Positions 1-7,528 are shown, counted from the first letter of the stretch. The stretch: DNA of 19,477 nucleotides from Pirellulales bacterium (GCA_025924495.1 JAICIG010000103.1:1-19477); one strand, 5' to 3'. A program made the numbers and translations. The notes: generated by a model not told the origin, from the letters alone.

Positions 1-605
1 GGCCCGTAGACGCTGAATGGCCGCAGACAGACCACAGGGACCTGATGCAATTCCAAGTACGTCAGGCCGAACAACTCTGCCGCGCGTTTGCTCGCGCCGT
101 AGGGACTCAGCGGGCGCCCCAGCGGCGCGTCTTCTACGAACGGCGCCTCCGCAGGATGCCCATACACGGTCGATGATGAGGCAAGCAGGAAGCGTTCGAC
201 GGGATGTCGCCGAGCCGCCTCCAGTAGCGCCAACGTGCCGCCTACATTCGTCTTCTCGTAGATTAGCGGATTGGCAACGCTGGGCCGCACGCCCGCGTAA
301 GCGCCAAGATGCACGACCGCCGAGATGTCCTGCTCCTCAAATAGCTGCAGCGTGGCATCGGCATTACAAAAATCTTCTGCGACCAGCGTCACGCGCGGAT
401 TGCCGATAAAGCCCGCAATGTTCTGCCGCTTCATCGCCGGATCGTAGAAGTCATTGAAGTTGTCGAGGCAAATAATGCTGGCCTCAGTTTCCTTGAGCGC
501 TCGCTCGATGAAGTGACTGCCAATAAACCCCGCCCCGCCGGTGACGAGCAGGCAGCGAGGAGTCGGGAGTGAGGAGGCGTTCGGCAAGTCGCTCGGCTCC
601 TGCAT
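1..605 (-). CDS. NAD-dependent nucleotide-sugar epimerase/dehydratase (extended SDR), 3' end cut by window edge
   Basis: The minus strand reads open from an ATG at 605 to the window edge, giving 201 residues with no stop, so the gene is partial. The protein is an extended short-chain dehydrogenase. It has the NAD-binding motif TGGAGFIGSH (residues 22-31), an SSST segment near 143-146 and the catalytic YGASK (Y169, K173). The segment DNFNDFYDPAMKR near residues 48-60 is typical of UDP-glucuronate 4-epimerases and close UDP-glucose 4-epimerase relatives, so it probably interconverts UDP-sugars for surface polysaccharides in the cytoplasm. Its start lies three bases after the stop of the upstream glycosyltransferase, so the two are probably translationally coupled. 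The exact substrate cannot be read from the fragment. Confidence 0.88.
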   Translation of the reverse strand, partial: MQEPSDLPNASSLPTPRCLLVTGGAGFIGSHFIERALKETEASIICLDNFNDFYDPAMKRQNIAGFIGNPRVTLVAEDFCNADATLQLFEEQDISAVVHLGAYAGVRPSVANPLIYEKTNVGGTLALLEAARRHPVERFLLASSSTVYGHPAEAPFVEDAPLGRPLSPYGASKRAAELFGLTYLELHQVPVVCLRPFSVYG

Positions 606-608
606 CGA

Positions 609-1352
609 CTATCCTTTGGCCAGTCCCCAATTGCGCGCGCCCAGGGCCATGATGACCCACATGGCGTTCCAGGCTTCGCGCGAGTTGATTTTCGAAGAGC
701 CCCGGACGCGGTCGACAAAGGTGATCGGCGTTTCGCCGATGCGACAGCCTTTGCGTTTCAGCATCCAGAGAATCTCTTCCTGGAAGGAGTAGCCGTGGGA
801 AAGCATCCCCTCGAAGTCCAACTCGGCGAGCCGCGTGACGCGGTAGCAACGATAGCCGCCGCTGCAATCCTTCGGCTTCAGACCCAACAGCCATCGCGCG
901 TAGAGATTCACTGAGCGGCTCATCAGGTAACGCTTGAGCGGCCAGCCCTCGATGCCGCCGCCAGGGATATAGCGTGAGCCGATCATCACATCCACGGGCG
1001 GACCGCCTGGCGGATCCATGCCTCCGATCAGGTCGGGCAGATACTTGGGATGATGGCTGAAGTCGGCATCAATATTGAGTGCATACCGGTAGCCTTGGTC
1101 AATCGCGTGCCGCATGCCGGCGACAATTGCCGTTCCTAGGCCCAGCTTCCCTTGCCGATGGAGCACTCGCACGCGCGGATCTTCCTCAGCCTTACGATCG
1201 CACCACTTGCCCGTGCCGTCCGGCGAATTGTCGTCAATCACAAACAGGTCGACGTTCGGCGCATAGCGAAAAATCTCATCGACTAGCGCCGGCAAGTTTT
1301 CTATTTCGTTGTAGGTCGCCGTAGTGACGAGCGTTTTCTCGGCGTTGGGCAT
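609..1352 (-). CDS. Polyprenol/dolichol-phosphate mannosyltransferase-like glycosyltransferase (GT2)
   Basis: This 247-residue protein matches the soluble DPM1 type of GT2 enzymes along its whole length. These transfer a sugar, usually mannose from GDP-mannose, to a polyprenyl phosphate, making the lipid-linked donor for glycosylation outside the cytoplasm. Visible landmarks are TYNEIENLP (13-21), DDNSPDGTG (40-48), the metal-binding DAD at 95-97 followed by FSHHP, SRYIPGGGIEGW (126-137), DCSGGYRCYR (162-171), FQEEILW (190-196) and the family-typical FVDRVRGSSKI near 212-222. There is no C-terminal GtrA-like membrane domain, so it is the short form. The ATG at 1352 lacks a clear Shine-Dalgarno site. 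It lies 163 bp downstream of the phosphoesterase gene and 3 bp before the epimerase gene. Sugar and lipid specificity are inferred from the family only. Confidence 0.9.
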   Translation of the reverse strand: MPNAEKTLVTTATYNEIENLPALVDEIFRYAPNVDLFVIDDNSPDGTGKWCDRKAEEDPRVRVLHRQGKLGLGTAIVAGMRHAIDQGYRYALNIDADFSHHPKYLPDLIGGMDPPGGPPVDVMIGSRYIPGGGIEGWPLKRYLMSRSVNLYARWLLGLKPKDCSGGYRCYRVTRLAELDFEGMLSHGYSFQEEILWMLKRKGCRIGETPITFVDRVRGSSKINSREAWNAMWVIMALGARNWGLAKG

Positions 1353-1515
1353 CGGAGGAGGGCTCGAAGATCGAAGGGAACCAGCCGGAAATCTAGCCGC
1401 CTGGGCCCCCGCGGTAAAGACAGGCTGGCCGACTGGCTCTTTATTCCTGAGCGATGCCTGGCAACGGCTTGCCGGTTGCCGATGGCAGTTCTACGCCCAA
1501 AACTCGAGCAATCGT

Positions 1516-2427
1516 TCAGACGCTGCGCCAAGTCAGCTCGACAATCTGGCCATGTCCAGGATGTTTCTCGTCGAGCGAACGCAATTCCAGCACCGCCCCC
1601 TCGACGCCCAGCCGGCAATGAACCCAGCCGACGGGATCCTCTTTGCGGAAAGGATAGGCGACCGGCGGCAGATTGATCAGATGCACGCCGTCTCGTTCGG
1701 TCTGTTGCCAGCGATGCGTGTGGCCATAAATGTACGCCTTCACTTGCCGCCGCGGCACCAGCAGGTTGAGCAGAGCATCGCTGTCGGTCAAACCGGTGGA
1801 CTTCGGATTGCCCGGGTCGAGGTTGTGGTGCGCCACGATCAGGGCCGGCTTGCTGGTTCGCGCATCGAGCGCCCCAGCAAGCCAATCCCGCTGCTGCCGG
1901 CCCAATTCGCCAGGCGTCACGTTCGTCGCCTGCAACGTGTCCAGCAGGAACCAATTCGCTTTGGGCGTTTCGATCACCGAGACGTGCCGGCTGACCGCCG
2001 GCGCGACATCGTCTTTTGGGGCGACCGCCGCCGCCCAAAATCGCTCGCGATGGTCGTGATTGCCGAGGGCAAGGTGGACCGGCATTCCACCGTCGCGCAC
2101 CGGGCGAAGTAAATCAACCAGTGTGCGGTAGTCGCCGCTGTTGCCCTCCAGGTAGGCGCAATCGCCATTGACGAGCACGCCCGCGGGCAATTTCCGCAGG
2201 GCAAGCAACTCCGCCCCAACCCGTTCCAGGTTGGCTGCCATTTTCATTCCGCGCGCGATCTTGTCCCGGTCTTCAGCAATGTGGATGTCGGCCAACAGGG
2301 CCCAGCTGTCAGAATTAACTTCCTGCTCCGCAGCGGCTAACCGGCGGCTGGCCAGCAGGCTCGCTCCGGCGGCCAAGCTAGTCTGTAGAAAGCGGCGACG
2401 GGAACATTCGGGCAAATGCAACGGCAT
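1516..2427 (-). CDS. Tat-exported calcineurin-like metallophosphoesterase
   Basis: The 303-residue protein begins with a twin-arginine-type signal (SRRRFLQTSLAAGASLL, residues 9-25) ending near AAAE, so it is probably exported folded. The mature part carries the full dimetal phosphoesterase set in order: ADIHIAED (D47, H49), NGDCAY (G88-D89), LGNHDH (121-126), VAHHN (198-202) and YGHTHRW (234-240). Such enzymes hydrolyse phosphomonoesters or diesters with Fe, Mn or Zn; the substrate is not predictable here. The start is supported by GAGGTG seven bases upstream of ATG 2427. It is the first gene of a minus-strand run followed by the glycosyltransferase and the epimerase, and a promoter lies at 2506-2533. 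Its role in that run is unknown; removal of a phosphate from a periplasmic glycan or lipid product is one possibility. Confidence 0.9.
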   Translation of the reverse strand: MPLHLPECSRRRFLQTSLAAGASLLASRRLAAAEQEVNSDSWALLADIHIAEDRDKIARGMKMAANLERVGAELLALRKLPAGVLVNGDCAYLEGNSGDYRTLVDLLRPVRDGGMPVHLALGNHDHRERFWAAAVAPKDDVAPAVSRHVSVIETPKANWFLLDTLQATNVTPGELGRQQRDWLAGALDARTSKPALIVAHHNLDPGNPKSTGLTDSDALLNLLVPRRQVKAYIYGHTHRWQQTERDGVHLINLPPVAYPFRKEDPVGWVHCRLGVEGAVLELRSLDEKHPGHGQIVELTWRSV

Positions 2428-2505
2428 AGGAACACCTCGGGCGGGACGGCAGGAAGGAACGGTCGAGCGACGGGCGCGCAGATCAAAAATAGACTGCTTC
2501 GCGCG

Positions 2506-2533
2506 ATCGTACCTTCCGAGTCGTCAGTGTCAA
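2506..2533 (-). promoter_or_regulatory. Probable sigma70-type promoter for the phosphoesterase-glycosyltransferase-epimerase run
   Basis: On the minus strand a perfect -35 TTGACA (2533-2528) is followed after 16 bp by TACGAT (2511-2506), which matches 4 of 6 bases of the -10 consensus. The predicted RNA would start near 2499, giving a leader of about 70 nt before ATG 2427. Spacing and position relative to the first gene support it. Confidence 0.5.
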
Positions 2534-2694
2534 CGCTTTTTCCGCGAAAGCCGGATGAAGCTGCGGACCAGGACGAGACAAGTTTGCCGTGGAGTCAGCC
2601 GAAATCCGCCGAACCCCGGCACGGCGCCGAGTGTCCTGTGTGGCATGCCGCGGATAGTTATTGCCAAATGCTCACGGTCGGTTGTCCCAGCGGC

Positions 2695-2700
2695 TATAAT
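2695..2700 (+). promoter_or_regulatory. Consensus -10 box (TATAAT) ahead of the MFS gene
   Basis: A perfect TATAAT lies 33 bp before the preferred ATG at 2734. The hexamer 17 bp upstream, TCACGG at 2672-2677, is a poor -35, so the promoter may rely on an activator or on flanking bases. A transcript starting near 2706 would exclude the upstream in-frame start at 2416 and supports the shorter gene model. Confidence 0.4.
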
Positions 2701-2733
2701 GGCACAACCGCTTATATCTTCCCCCGCAGGCCA

Positions 2734-4023
2734 ATGCCTCCCCCCGCCACCGCCCACGCTGAGCCCGAGTGTTCGTTGCCCGTATCTCGCTTGGGCGCGC
2801 GGCGGCACTCTCGCGCCGTCTTAGCCGAAGAGTCGGCATTCGGCTGGCCTTTCTGGCTGACCTACGCCGCGAATTTTCTGCTGATGGTGGCGGTCAGCTT
2901 GCTCTATCGCTACGGCGATTTCGTCACTTTTCTCGGCGGCAGCGAAGTCAATCTCGGCTGGATCATCGCCGTTGGCATGGTCGGCAGTCTGGCCATGCGG
3001 TTGGGCCAAGGCTTCGGCATCGACGCCTACGGCCCACGGCAAATCTGGCTCTTTTCGTCGGCGCTTTTCATCCTCACATGTCTCGCTCATCTGTTGGCGA
3101 CGAACGTGAACAGCCCGTTCGTTTACGTTCTCCGCGTACTTTATCAATCGAGCCTGGCCGGGTTTTTCGGCGCCTCAATCACGTACATCTCGGGCCGCGC
3201 TCCGGTCGCCCGCATCGCCGAAGTCGTCGGCACGCTCGGCACCTCGGGCTTTGTTGGGATGGTGCTTGGCACTCGGCTTGGCGATCACCTGCTAAACTTC
3301 ACCAAGATCGATCGCAGCCATGTGGATAGCATGTTTATCGCCGCGGCCATCCTCGGATCGCTGAGCCTCATTTTATCCTGGCTGGCAACGCGGGATCATG
3401 AACCGCCGGTTCGTCGCAAACGATTGCCCATGCTGCGAGTGCTGCGCCGATACCATCCGGGCAGCATATTGCTGGTCGCTGCCGCCACGGGGTGCGGCCT
3501 CTCGTTGCCCGGGGTATTCCTGAGCCGATACGCCGCTCATCTGGAAATCGCGGATATTGGCCTGTTCTTCACGGTGTATTGTCCGACTGCGTTCATCGCC
3601 CGCGTCTCGATGCGCAGCGTGCCGGAACGGTTCGGCATCCGGCCGATGATCTTGGGCGGCATGCTGGCGATGGTGGGCGGAATGCTGTTGTTTCTGCTCG
3701 TGCAAAAACCGTCGCATTTTGTATTGCCTGCCGTCTCGATCGCCATCGCGCACGCGCTGCTGTTCCCCGCCGTCATCGCAGGAGGCAGCGGCGCGTTCCC
3801 CGGCCGTTATCGCGGATTAGGCACAACGGTCAGCCTGGCGGCTTTCGACTTTGGCTGCCTGGTCGGATCGCCGATCGTCGGCGAAATACTGTATTGGGCT
3901 GAGCGTTGGAAGTGGGCCGCCTATCCCACGATGTTCGTTTCCATGGCCGCAATACTCGGCGCCCTTGGCCTGGTTTATGCGGCGAGCGAATTCGGCAAAT
4001 CCCGCGCAGCAAAAGCACACTAG
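2734..4023 (+). CDS. Major facilitator superfamily transporter, 12 membrane helices
   Basis: The reading frame is open from 2416, but its first 106 codons overlap the divergent phosphoesterase start and read like non-coding sequence. The ATG at 2734 gives 429 residues and lies just after a TATAAT box, so it is preferred. About 12 hydrophobic helices can be counted: six from roughly residue 39 to 240, a basic linker (TRDHEPPVRRKRLP), then six more. A motif-A-like loop, GFGIDAYGPR, follows helix 2 as expected for MFS carriers. The poorly hydrophobic, Pro-rich first 30 residues are unusual, and a later start is possible. The substrate cannot be deduced, and no neighbouring gene points to one. 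Confidence 0.85.
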   Translation: MPPPATAHAEPECSLPVSRLGARRHSRAVLAEESAFGWPFWLTYAANFLLMVAVSLLYRYGDFVTFLGGSEVNLGWIIAVGMVGSLAMRLGQGFGIDAYGPRQIWLFSSALFILTCLAHLLATNVNSPFVYVLRVLYQSSLAGFFGASITYISGRAPVARIAEVVGTLGTSGFVGMVLGTRLGDHLLNFTKIDRSHVDSMFIAAAILGSLSLILSWLATRDHEPPVRRKRLPMLRVLRRYHPGSILLVAAATGCGLSLPGVFLSRYAAHLEIADIGLFFTVYCPTAFIARVSMRSVPERFGIRPMILGGMLAMVGGMLLFLLVQKPSHFVLPAVSIAIAHALLFPAVIAGGSGAFPGRYRGLGTTVSLAAFDFGCLVGSPIVGEILYWAERWKWAAYPTMFVSMAAILGALGLVYAASEFGKSRAAKAH

Positions 4024-4035
4024 CTCGCGACGAAT

Positions 4036-4155
4036 CTAGTGGCCCGCCGCGGAGCCGAAATTCGTCTCCCAGATGATCACCGCCACCGGGATCGCAATGG
4101 CTCCCGCCACGAGCAGCCAGAACATCTTGTCAGCGCTGATTTTGAAGCGATGCAT
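4036..4155 (-). CDS. Putative 39-residue single-pass membrane protein
   Basis: On the minus strand an ATG at 4155 opens 39 codons ending in TAG at 4036. The product starts with the basic MHRFKISADK and has one clean hydrophobic stretch, FWLLVAGAIAIPVAVIIWE (residues 12-30), then a short polar tail. Codon use favours G or C at third positions, like real genes here. It is convergent with the transporter gene, 12 bp from its stop. There is no clear Shine-Dalgarno site next to the start. No family is recognised. The positive-inside topology and well-formed helix argue for a real gene, but its small size leaves doubt. Confidence 0.45.
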   Translation of the reverse strand: MHRFKISADKMFWLLVAGAIAIPVAVIIWETNFGSAAGH

Positions 4156-4260
4156 GCGAATACGTCCGTGCTTTCCCCGAAGGCCGCGAGTCAAAATTGG
4201 CAACTCGCCATGATAAATCTTGCTCTGGGCGAGCCTTCAGTCTAACGACTGCCGCGCCGC

Positions 4261-4557
4261 TTGGCTGCTTGCAGCCGGCAGAACTTTACCGCGATAAAGG
4301 GGGACGAGGAAATCACTTTAGAACGAACTTCAAAATCGTGGCGCCTCTCGCCGAGTCGGGCCATTGCGTGTCTGCTGATGCTGTCATGGCTTGCGTTTCT
4401 CTTTGCGGATTACAAATTCCGCCTCTCCGTCGAGCCGACTTCTCAATGGCCCGGTTCTGAGCTGTATGGGCTGCTCAGCTTCTTCCAGCCAATCCTCAAA
4501 TATGCAACTTTCGCTCTCACCCTCGCCTATCTTGCCAGCTGGCCGAAAGCCGCCTGA
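4261..4557 (+). CDS. Putative small membrane protein with two helices, start uncertain
   Basis: An open frame of up to 98 codons from TTG 4261 encodes a basic N-terminus (ERTSKSWRLSPSR), a hydrophobic segment AIACLLMLSWLAFLFA (about residues 35-50), a polar loop with SVEPTSQWPG, and a second hydrophobic segment from LLSFF to AYLASW (about 70-93). Two well-separated helices with basic flanks are not expected by chance. However, the start codon is weak: an AAAGGGGGA stretch inside the frame at 4296-4304 is not followed by a normal start. It lies between the divergent 39-residue ORF and the rpsB promoter. No family is recognised. Confidence 0.35.
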   Translation: MAACSRQNFTAIKGDEEITLERTSKSWRLSPSRAIACLLMLSWLAFLFADYKFRLSVEPTSQWPGSELYGLLSFFQPILKYATFALTLAYLASWPKAA

Positions 4558-4588
4558 GAACAGGGCGGCAAATCGACTTTTGCTTCGA

Positions 4589-4617
4589 TTGACGATCGAA
4601 CCTAACACCGCTATCAT
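4589..4617 (+). promoter_or_regulatory. Sigma70-type promoter for rpsB-tsf
   Basis: TTGACG (4589-4594) and TATCAT (4612-4617) are separated by exactly 17 bp, each matching 5 of 6 consensus bases. The predicted start near 4624 leaves a leader of about 190 nt before the rpsB GTG. The leader has several short potential stems, such as AGCGC/GCGCT around 4672-4686, but no complete structure was derived by eye. Confidence 0.6.
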
Positions 4618-4814
4618 CAACGGCTTCCAGATTCTCGAACGGTCCGAGAGCCTGGCTTTCCGGCAAGCTCTAGCGCGCGGTGCGCTGGGGTTGTCGAACG
4701 ACTGCAAGCAATAGACCGAGGTTGATTTTGAACGCCGGACGCCCTGGCGACCGCCCGACTTGGACGGTGGGGACTTGGCCGGTGTGCCTGAAGCCTTGAG
4801 AGGAGCCCGCAAGC

Positions 4815-5576
4815 GTGGCTAACGTTCTAGTAAAGCAGTTGATTGAAGCCGGCGTGCATTTCGGACATCGCGCCAGTCGCTGGAACCCGAAAATGCGCCC
4901 GTATATCTACGGACGCCGCAATCTGATTCACATCATTGATGTCCGCGAAACGATCCGCGGTTTGATCCGCGCCCGCAAGTACCTGACTCAAGTCGCCGCG
5001 GGAGGCAGCCTGGTGCTATTCGTCGGCACCAAGAAGCAGGCCGCCGAGACGGTGGAGCGCGAAGCGGCACGTTGCGGCATGCCGTTTGTCAGCGATCGCT
5101 GGTTAGGCGGCACATTGACCAACTTCCGCACCATTCGCAGCCGGCTCTCGCGTCTGGAAGAGCTGGAGCAGATGAAAACTACCAATGAGATTCTGGCCTA
5201 CTCCAAGAAGATGCAGTCGGCCTTGAATCGCGAATACCGCAAGATGTATCGCAACTTGAACGGTATGCGCACGATGAACCGTCTGCCTGAGTGCCTGGTG
5301 GTCATCGATCCCAAGAAAGAACACAACGCAATCTCCGAAGCCCGCAAGCTGGGCGTAACGACGGTGGCGTTGATCGATACCGACTGCGATCCCGATCTGG
5401 TCGATTTGCCGATTCCGGGCAACGACGACAGCCTGCGGTCGATCGAGTTGGTGCTGGATCAACTGGCCAATGCCATTATCGAAGGCAAGGCGAATGCCGC
5501 CGCCGCACCAGCCCCGGTGGGCGCCGCATCCGCCTATGTCAGCCCGGGCGAGCCCGAAGACAAAGACGCCGAGTAA
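4815..5576 (+). CDS. rpsB: 30S ribosomal protein S2
   Basis: The 253-residue product begins [25 protein letters not shown], the conserved opening of bacterial S2. It also carries [50 protein letters not shown] and the C-terminal [21 protein letters not shown]. It is slightly longer than E. coli S2 because of an Ala-rich and acidic tail. S2 sits on the solvent side of the small subunit and helps recruit S1. The GTG start at 4815 is fixed by GAGGAG at 4800-4805, nine bases upstream, and by the alignment to the family N-terminus. It heads the rpsB-tsf-pyrH-frr cluster found in many bacteria. The long leader allows autogenous control by S2, as known in other bacteria; this is inference here. Confidence 0.98.
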   Translation: MANVLVKQLIEAGVHFGHRASRWNPKMRPYIYGRRNLIHIIDVRETIRGLIRARKYLTQVAAGGSLVLFVGTKKQAAETVEREAARCGMPFVSDRWLGGTLTNFRTIRSRLSRLEELEQMKTTNEILAYSKKMQSALNREYRKMYRNLNGMRTMNRLPECLVVIDPKKEHNAISEARKLGVTTVALIDTDCDPDLVDLPIPGNDDSLRSIELVLDQLANAIIEGKANAAAAPAPVGAASAYVSPGEPEDKDAE

Positions 5577-5596
5577 ATCGGGCGGTAGGTAAAACA

Positions 5597-5621
5597 CCCC
5601 CTCTCCCATACCGGGCGAGGG
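5597..5621. repeat. Imperfect GC-rich hairpin in the rpsB-tsf spacer
   Basis: Bases 5599-5607 (CCCTCTCCC) pair with 5613-5621 (GGGCGAGGG) at eight of nine positions around an ATACC loop. The CCCTCTCCC/GGGAGAGGG type of palindrome is a common dispersed intergenic element in bacteria, so this may be a decayed copy. It lacks a following T tract. It could still cause pausing or RNA processing between rpsB and tsf. Nothing else coding is seen in the 182-bp spacer at 5577-5758. Confidence 0.4.
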
Positions 5622-5758
5622 TCGGGGCCACGTGTTGCTCGGACGAGGCTCTTTCTGGCAAAGAGTCTTGGCGCCGGTTTTCAGTCAAAGCCGGCCGAAT
5701 CGCGGCGAAGCCTGGCTTCAAATCACATCAATCATCGAGATCGAGGAAGTACAGCATC

Positions 5759-6586
5759 ATGGCAGAAATTACCGCGGCAATGGTCAAGACGCTCCGCGAG
5801 CGAACCGGCTTGCCGATGATGGATTGCAAGAAGGCCCTGCAAGAGACCGGCGGCGACGAGCAACAAGCCGTCGACTGGCTCCGCAAGCAAGGCATCAAAA
5901 CCAAGGAAACTCGCATCGGCCGCGAGACCTCGGCCGGCCGGGTGGCCGTTTATGCCGACCACGCCAAAGGGGTCGGCGCGATGGTCGAACTGATGTGCGA
6001 AAGCGCCCCGGTGGCCAATAGCCCCGAGTTCGTCGCCTATGCCAATGATTTGGCCAAGCAATTAGCTACCGGCCCAGGCGCCAAGACGGCGGATGAACTC
6101 CTGGCTCAGCCTTCGTTGAGCAAACCGGGCCAGACGCTGGGCGAGCAAAAGGACGACATGTTCAATCGCATTCGCGAGGTGTTCAACGTCGGTCGTATCT
6201 TGCGGTTCGACGCCCCTAGCGGCGCTTACGCCCATCATGACGGCTCGCTCGGCGCTTTGGTCGAGGTCAGCGGCGGCAACGCCGAGTCGGCGAAAGAGGT
6301 GGCCATGCACGTGGCCGCGGCGAAGCCGACCGTGGTGCGAAAGGAAGATCTCGATCCGAATGCAGTCCAAAAGGAGCGGGAGATTCTCACCGAGGCGGCC
6401 CGCAAAGAAGGCAAGCCCGAGAACATTATCTCCAAGATGATTGAGGGCCGGCTCAAGAATTTCTTCGCCGAGCAGGTGCTGCTCGAGCAGCCGTTCGTGA
6501 AGGACGACAAGCAAACGGTCGGCAAGATCGCCGACGCCGCTAAGATGAAAGTCGTCCGATTCGAACGCTGGGAACTCGGCAAGTAG
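5759..6586 (+). CDS. tsf: Translation elongation factor Ts
   Basis: The frame is open far upstream, but the family N-terminus begins at ATG 5759 (MAEITAAMVKTLRERTGLPM), with GAGGAAG upstream. The diagnostic TGLPMMDCKKAL and a UBA-like N-terminal domain (residues 1-50) are present, followed by the paired core domains with VELMCESAPVANSPEF and IVEGRL-type text (MIEGRLKNFFAEQVLLEQPFV without a break near residues 220-240). Length is 275 residues, close to the usual 280-300. EF-Ts exchanges GDP for GTP on EF-Tu in the cytoplasm. It follows rpsB by 182 bp, a larger gap than usual, containing a GC hairpin. There is no sign of truncation. Confidence 0.97.
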   Translation: MAEITAAMVKTLRERTGLPMMDCKKALQETGGDEQQAVDWLRKQGIKTKETRIGRETSAGRVAVYADHAKGVGAMVELMCESAPVANSPEFVAYANDLAKQLATGPGAKTADELLAQPSLSKPGQTLGEQKDDMFNRIREVFNVGRILRFDAPSGAYAHHDGSLGALVEVSGGNAESAKEVAMHVAAAKPTVVRKEDLDPNAVQKEREILTEAARKEGKPENIISKMIEGRLKNFFAEQVLLEQPFVKDDKQTVGKIADAAKMKVVRFERWELGK

Positions 6587-6600
6587 ACTGAGAAGCGAGC

Positions 6601-6702
6601 GCCGTAGGTTATGCTTTAGCATAACGCGTTTAAAGAGATGTGGCTTAATCTTTAGCATAAAGCCTATCATCGAATGCGTTATGCTAAAGCATAACCTACG
6701 GC
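6601..6702. repeat. Perfect 27-bp inverted repeat with nested palindromes (REP/MITE-like)
   Basis: Bases 6601-6627 and 6676-6702 are exact reverse complements. Each arm itself contains a palindrome: TTATGCT-tt-AGCATAA on the left and TTATGCT-aa-AGCATAA on the right. The 48-bp centre holds a third, degenerate copy (GGCTTAATCTTTAGCATAAAGCC, positions 6642-6664) whose GGCTT and AAGCC ends can pair. The RNA or single strand can therefore fold either as one long stem or as three small hairpins. No transposase is present. It fits a REP/BIME doublet or a MITE, and may act as a terminator or processing site between tsf and pyrH. Confidence 0.85.
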
Positions 6703-6759
6703 TACGGTGCGAAATCGCCACGTAGCGTTCGGGCGGCCCAACCAAGGAACTTTGCAGAT

Positions 6760-7512
6760 ATGTCAGAATCTTCACAGGTAGGTCGCTTTCGTCGCGTTGT
6801 GCTAAAGTTGTCGGGCGACAGCTTCGTTCGCGCCGGCGAACGCGGCATCAGCATGGAAGAGGTTGTGCATATCGCCCGGCAGACGTCGCGCGCCGCGCAA
6901 CGCGGCGTGCAGATGGCGATCGTGATCGGTGGCGGCAACATTCTCCGCGGCGCTCAGTTCACGTCGACCTCCAGCAGCGTGCAGGAAGCGACGGCCCACT
7001 ACATGGGCATGCTGGCCACCGTGATCAACGGCCTGGCGCTCCAAGACGCGCTGGAGTCGTTGGGCTGCGAGACGCGGCTATCGACGGCCATTCGCATGGA
7101 CGGCGTGGCCGAGCCGTATATTCGCCGCCGCGCCCGCCGTCATCTGGAGAAAAACCGGATCGTGATCCTGGCCTGCGGCACCGGCAGCCCGTTTGTGACT
7201 ACCGACACGGCCGCCGCCCAGCGCGCGCTGGAACTCGAAGCCGACATTCTGCTCAAGGCCACCCGCGTCGACGGCGTCTACAGCGACGACCCGGAAAAAA
7301 ATCCTCATGCCGTGCTGTACAGCGAGCTGAGTTATTCGGCAGTTCGCGAGCAAAACCTGCGCGTGATGGATCCCACGGCGATCGCGCAGTGCATGGAACA
7401 CGACATGCCGATTCTGGTCTTCAACTTCAAGAAGGAAGGCAACATCGAACGGGCCGTCAACGGTGAAAAGGTCGGCACCCTGATCGGGAGCCAGACGCCG
7501 GTCACGCGATAG
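6760..7512 (+). CDS. pyrH: Uridylate kinase (UMP kinase)
   Basis: This 250-residue member of the amino-acid-kinase fold phosphorylates UMP to UDP, the first committed step towards UTP and CTP. Visible motifs are KLSGDSF (16-22), IGGGNILRG (56-64), [19 protein letters not shown] (80-98), [17 protein letters not shown] (140-156) and [13 protein letters not shown] (166-178). The motif before MGML reads TAHY, where the E. coli enzyme has GDH; the Asp that helps bind UMP there is replaced by His 80. AAGGA precedes ATG 6760. The spacing to frr (16 bp) shows a shared transcript. The palindromic repeat upstream separates it from tsf. Like other bacterial UMP kinases it should be hexameric and allosteric, which is family knowledge. 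Confidence 0.97.
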   Translation: MSESSQVGRFRRVVLKLSGDSFVRAGERGISMEEVVHIARQTSRAAQRGVQMAIVIGGGNILRGAQFTSTSSSVQEATAHYMGMLATVINGLALQDALESLGCETRLSTAIRMDGVAEPYIRRRARRHLEKNRIVILACGTGSPFVTTDTAAAQRALELEADILLKATRVDGVYSDDPEKNPHAVLYSELSYSAVREQNLRVMDPTAIAQCMEHDMPILVFNFKKEGNIERAVNGEKVGTLIGSQTPVTR

Positions 7513-7528
7513 GGAGAGCGAGCTAGCC

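Noticed and set aside
1324..2112. 262-codon plus-strand ORF opposite the phosphoesterase
   Set aside because: It is antisense to a gene with all five metallophosphoesterase motifs; its own translation is Arg-rich and lacks any domain.
2416..2733. N-terminal extension of the MFS frame from 2416
   Set aside because: It overlaps the divergent phosphoesterase start, has no membrane or domain content, and lies upstream of a TATAAT box at 2695-2700; ATG 2734 is preferred.
5291..5758. Upstream open extension of the tsf frame inside rpsB
   Set aside because: It is the +2 shadow of rpsB plus spacer; EF-Ts homology starts exactly at ATG 5759.
6601..6702. CRISPR array or tRNA-like structure before pyrH
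   Set aside because: The repeats are inverted and palindromic, with no regular direct repeats and spacers, and no cloverleaf can be drawn.
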